Assembly (NCBI RefSeq): GCF_014851805.1
Contig: NZ_JACVAK010000002.1
Span: 186,001-250,000 of the forward strand
Direction: 5' to 3'
Length of the DNA: 64,000 bases
From: Pseudoxanthomonas sp. PXM02
Lineage (GTDB): Bacteria; Pseudomonadota; Gammaproteobacteria; Xanthomonadales; Xanthomonadaceae
The translations under genes were made by a program, and so were the position numbers. Every line of letters starts with the position of its first letter. Position 1 is the first letter of the stretch. Positions 61,693 to 64,000 of this stretch are shown here, piece by piece. The notes beneath the pieces are model-generated. The model made no database searches, was not told the origin of the DNA, and worked only from the letters and a program-made list of their open reading frames with translations.

Positions 61693-63363
61693 TCAGATCC
61701 GCAGGGGCTCGATGTCGACCTTGGGCAGCAGGCGCTTGGTGAAGTAGCTGTCCTTGTAGTAGCGGACCTTGCGGCACAGGATCGGGTGGGCGAGACCCTC
61801 GTACAGGACGATCTCCTTCTCCGGCCCCATCGCCTTCAGTTCCTGCGGCAGCATCAGGGCGCGCTTCTCCAGCACCTCGTTGTCCGACACGTTGCGCCCG
61901 TGGCCGTGTGAACGCGTACGGGCCCGTCGCTTGATGGTGGTGTAGCCCAGCATCTCGGAATAGTCGTTGGCGTCCTGCTGCTCGCGGGGTGCATAGATGA
62001 TCTGCAGCGCATGGTTGGTGATGATGGTGCGCGACAGCTCTTTGCCGTAGACCGCGTCCAGCTGCGCCATCGACTGGATGATCGGCAGCAGGCGCAGGTT
62101 GTAGCCGGCCATGTAGGCGACCGCCTTGGCGATGATGTCGACACGGCCGATGGCCGTGAACTCGTCCATCAGCAGCAGGCACTGGTGCTTCAGCGTCGGA
62201 TCGTTCTGCGGCAGCACCTTGGTGTTGACGTTGATCAGCTGGCTGAAGAACAGGTTCACGATCAGCCGGCTCTCGGCCAGCTTGTTCGGCTGGATGCCGA
62301 CGTAGATGGTCATGCGTCGTCGGCGTACATCGTCGAGACGGAAGTCGTCGGCGCTCGTGGCCGCATCGAGCACCGGGTTGAGCCAGGGATTCAACGGTTC
62401 GCGGAACGAGCCGATGATGGAAGCGAACGTCACGTCCGCCTGCGACAGCAGGCCGGCGAAGGCCGTGCGCGTGTGTCCGCTGAGGAAGGGCGCTTCCACC
62501 AGCTTCTGCAGATAGGGTTTCATTTCGCCGCCGTCGCCCGATGACAGCCGCAGTACGGCGCCCAACGTCGGCAGCTCGGCGTTGCGATCATGGTCGCGTC
62601 GCTCGAGCAGGTACAGCGCGAACGCCAGGAAGGCGTTGCGCGCCTGGCTGACCCAGAATTTGTCCTTGTCGTCGCCATCGGGATACAGCATGGCGGCGAT
62701 GCTCTGCAGGTCGGAGACGCGGAACGCCGGATCCGGCGACACGTAGGTCATCGGATTCCAGCGATGGCTGCGGCGGTCCTCGGCGAACGGATTGAACAGG
62801 TAGACCTCGTGGCCGATCGACTGGCGCCAGCCGGAGGTCAGGTCGAAGTTCTCCTGCTTGATATCCAGCACCACCGCCGACTCGCGGTAGTCGAGCAGGT
62901 TGGGGATGACGACACCCACGCCCTTGCCCGAACGCGTTGGCGCGGCCAGCACGACGAACTGCTGCCCTGACAGGCGCAGGAGCTTTCCATTCATCTGGCC
63001 GACCACGATGCCGTCGTCCTTGCCCGACAGGAAACCCTTGTTCGCCAGGTCGATCATGCCGGCGAAACGCGCGCGGCCGTGCAGGTTCCGGTAGCTGCGC
63101 AGTTTGTAGACCATCACCGACAGCGCTGCCCAGACCAGCAGCATCAGCCCGCCGCCGACGGCGCCTGCGGTCTTGATGCGCCACGCATACGGCTGCACGC
63201 GCGGATGGTCGAGGTGCTTGAGATAGTCGAAGTAGGTGGCGATGCCCACCTGGCCGCCATCAAGGCCCAGGAACAGCAGCGCCAGGTAACCGGAGAGATA
63301 GATGGCGCCCACGGCCGCGAGCGCGGCCAGCACCAGGATGATCACAACACGCGTACTGCCCAA
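61693..63363 (-). CDS. virD4: VirD4/TraG-type type IV coupling protein
   Basis: A 556-residue membrane ATPase. Two N-terminal membrane helices (about 6-33 and 64-86) are followed by a RecA-like domain with Walker A APTRSGKGVGV (141-149) and Walker B LLLMDE (396-401), FTAIGRVD and MAQLDAVYGKEL. Coupling proteins bring substrate DNA or protein effectors to a type IV secretion channel. In Xanthomonas the chromosomal X-T4SS uses such a VirD4 to inject toxins; conjugative elements use TraG. The start is TTG at 63363 with AGGGGG ahead of it; a GTG five codons on is an alternative. The neighbours needed to decide lie outside the window. Confidence 0.92.
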   Translation of the reverse strand: MGSTRVVIILVLAALAAVGAIYLSGYLALLFLGLDGGQVGIATYFDYLKHLDHPRVQPYAWRIKTAGAVGGGLMLLVWAALSVMVYKLRSYRNLHGRARFAGMIDLANKGFLSGKDDGIVVGQMNGKLLRLSGQQFVVLAAPTRSGKGVGVVIPNLLDYRESAVVLDIKQENFDLTSGWRQSIGHEVYLFNPFAEDRRSHRWNPMTYVSPDPAFRVSDLQSIAAMLYPDGDDKDKFWVSQARNAFLAFALYLLERRDHDRNAELPTLGAVLRLSSGDGGEMKPYLQKLVEAPFLSGHTRTAFAGLLSQADVTFASIIGSFREPLNPWLNPVLDAATSADDFRLDDVRRRRMTIYVGIQPNKLAESRLIVNLFFSQLINVNTKVLPQNDPTLKHQCLLLMDEFTAIGRVDIIAKAVAYMAGYNLRLLPIIQSMAQLDAVYGKELSRTIITNHALQIIYAPREQQDANDYSEMLGYTTIKRRARTRSHGHGRNVSDNEVLEKRALMLPQELKAMGPEKEIVLYEGLAHPILCRKVRYYKDSYFTKRLLPKVDIEPLRI

Positions 63364-63405
63364 GCTGCCCCCTGTCGTCGTTCCGTGATGAATGCTGTTG
63401 CGGCG

Positions 63406-63993
63406 TCAGTCCGTGCCGCCCGCGCCGTCCTGCTTGCCTGCCGTGTCGATCAGTACGTACTGATCGTTCTTCTGCCAGCGCGGAAGACCGTCCTGCAGCT
63501 TGATGCAGGGCTGCCCGCTGCAGGACGTGATGGTGACGTGCTGCAGCGCTTCCAGTACTTCCGCATCGACCTTCGCGCGCTCCGAGCGCTGCACGTTGTG
63601 CCAGGCCGCATAGCCACTCCCCGCTACCAGCAGCAGGCAGGCCACCGACAGCACGCCCAGCGACTTCCAGCCGAGAAAGCGGGCCCGTTGCGAAAGTTGC
63701 GCCTGTTCCCGCTGGAGATGATCGGCAACGTGACGGAGCCGTGCCGCCGTCTCTCCGATGCTGTGCGTGGCGGCGGGAATCTCCTGCGCCAGCGCGTCGT
63801 GTACGGCGCTGCGCGCCTGCTCACTCATCTCGCGCTTGCCTTCCTCAATGGTCTTCCTGACCACGATCGCGGATCCCTGCAGTTCCTGTGCGGCGCTCTG
63901 CTGCACGGCCGCCGCCTTGTTGCATTGCTCTGTCAGGTGCGCCGCCAGCAGTGCTGCGTTGGCGACGAACTCTTCCATCTTCGACGGTTCCAT
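63406..63993 (-). CDS. Coiled-coil membrane protein upstream of the coupling protein
   Basis: A 195-residue protein I cannot name. Residues about 1-105 are helical and likely coiled coil (EQCNKAAAVQQSAAQELQGS, HVADHLQREQAQLSQRARFL), then one membrane helix (about 111-130, LGVLSVACLLLVAGSGYAAW) and a periplasmic tail with CSGQPC, possibly a disulphide. It is 42 bases upstream of the virD4-like gene on the same strand, so the two are probably co-transcribed. The frame stays open to the edge of the window, so the true start could lie outside. Confidence 0.75.
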   Translation of the reverse strand: MEPSKMEEFVANAALLAAHLTEQCNKAAAVQQSAAQELQGSAIVVRKTIEEGKREMSEQARSAVHDALAQEIPAATHSIGETAARLRHVADHLQREQAQLSQRARFLGWKSLGVLSVACLLLVAGSGYAAWHNVQRSERAKVDAEVLEALQHVTITSCSGQPCIKLQDGLPRWQKNDQYVLIDTAGKQDGAGGTD

Positions 63994-64000
63994 ATCGTCC

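Overview
The window looks like a chromosomal segment of a high-GC gammaproteobacterium of the family Xanthomonadaceae (Pseudoxanthomonas, Luteimonas, Lysobacter or Stenotrophomonas-like). This rests on gene content and order (kdp operon, PhoPQ pair with a PepSY-like leader gene, trpE/trpG/trpD/trpC cluster, hppD-hmgA pair, dense short intergenic palindromic repeats) and on the TAGAAT-type -10 boxes placed close to start codons. No sequence search was run; genus is not resolved.

Layout. 1-7367: high-affinity potassium uptake, kdpA (3' part only), kdpB, kdpC, then an unusual 824-nt repeat-rich gap, then the sensor/regulator pair kdpD-kdpE. 7443-13644: small membrane protein, dusA, a citrulline/arginine hydrolase-like enzyme, a PepSY-like secreted protein with phoP-phoQ, an MtfA-type peptidase and a small exported protein. 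13837-19807: a FakA/FakB-like fusion, plsY, birA, coaX, a SPOR protein, tRNA-Thr and arginase. 19955-26801: two entericidin lipoproteins, a CsbD protein, an exported protein, trpS with an extra C-terminal domain, a metallo-beta-lactamase-fold enzyme, an M28 peptidase and a BLUF photoreceptor. 26808-31476 (minus): a 2-oxoacid dehydrogenase operon (E1alpha, E1beta, an SH3 protein, E2, VOC protein) plus a second VOC gene. 31764-41292: secreted nuclease, tryptophan 2,3-dioxygenase, POT transporter, MarR regulator, hppD, a DUF559 cassette with inverted repeats, hmgA. 41300-49689: small proteins, a CaxA-type exchanger and a complete Mrp Na+/H+ antiporter operon with fused A and B subunits. 49696-54972: epimerase, Mpo1-like protein, SMR transporter, purC, a J-domain protein, rpe and a YegS-type lipid kinase. 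55009-61231: trp biosynthesis cluster with a candidate Trp-codon leader, a threonine aldolase-like gene and an antibiotic-biosynthesis-monooxygenase-like gene. 61247-64000 (minus): zinc-ribbon protein, a VirD4/TraG-type coupling ATPase and a coiled-coil membrane protein that opens a probable secretion or mobile locus beyond the window.

The most unusual items are: the tandem hairpin/17-mer array between kdpC and kdpD; the single-polypeptide FakA-FakB-like protein directly upstream of the acyl-phosphate-consuming PlsY; a DUF559 gene bounded by near-identical 39-nt inverted repeats and using one of them as coding sequence; an intergenic repeat that has become part of the E2 linker; an SH3-domain gene inside a 2-oxoacid dehydrogenase operon; and a set of promoters whose -10 box ends exactly seven bases before the start codon, predicting leaderless mRNAs, including one with clustered Trp codons ahead of trpE.
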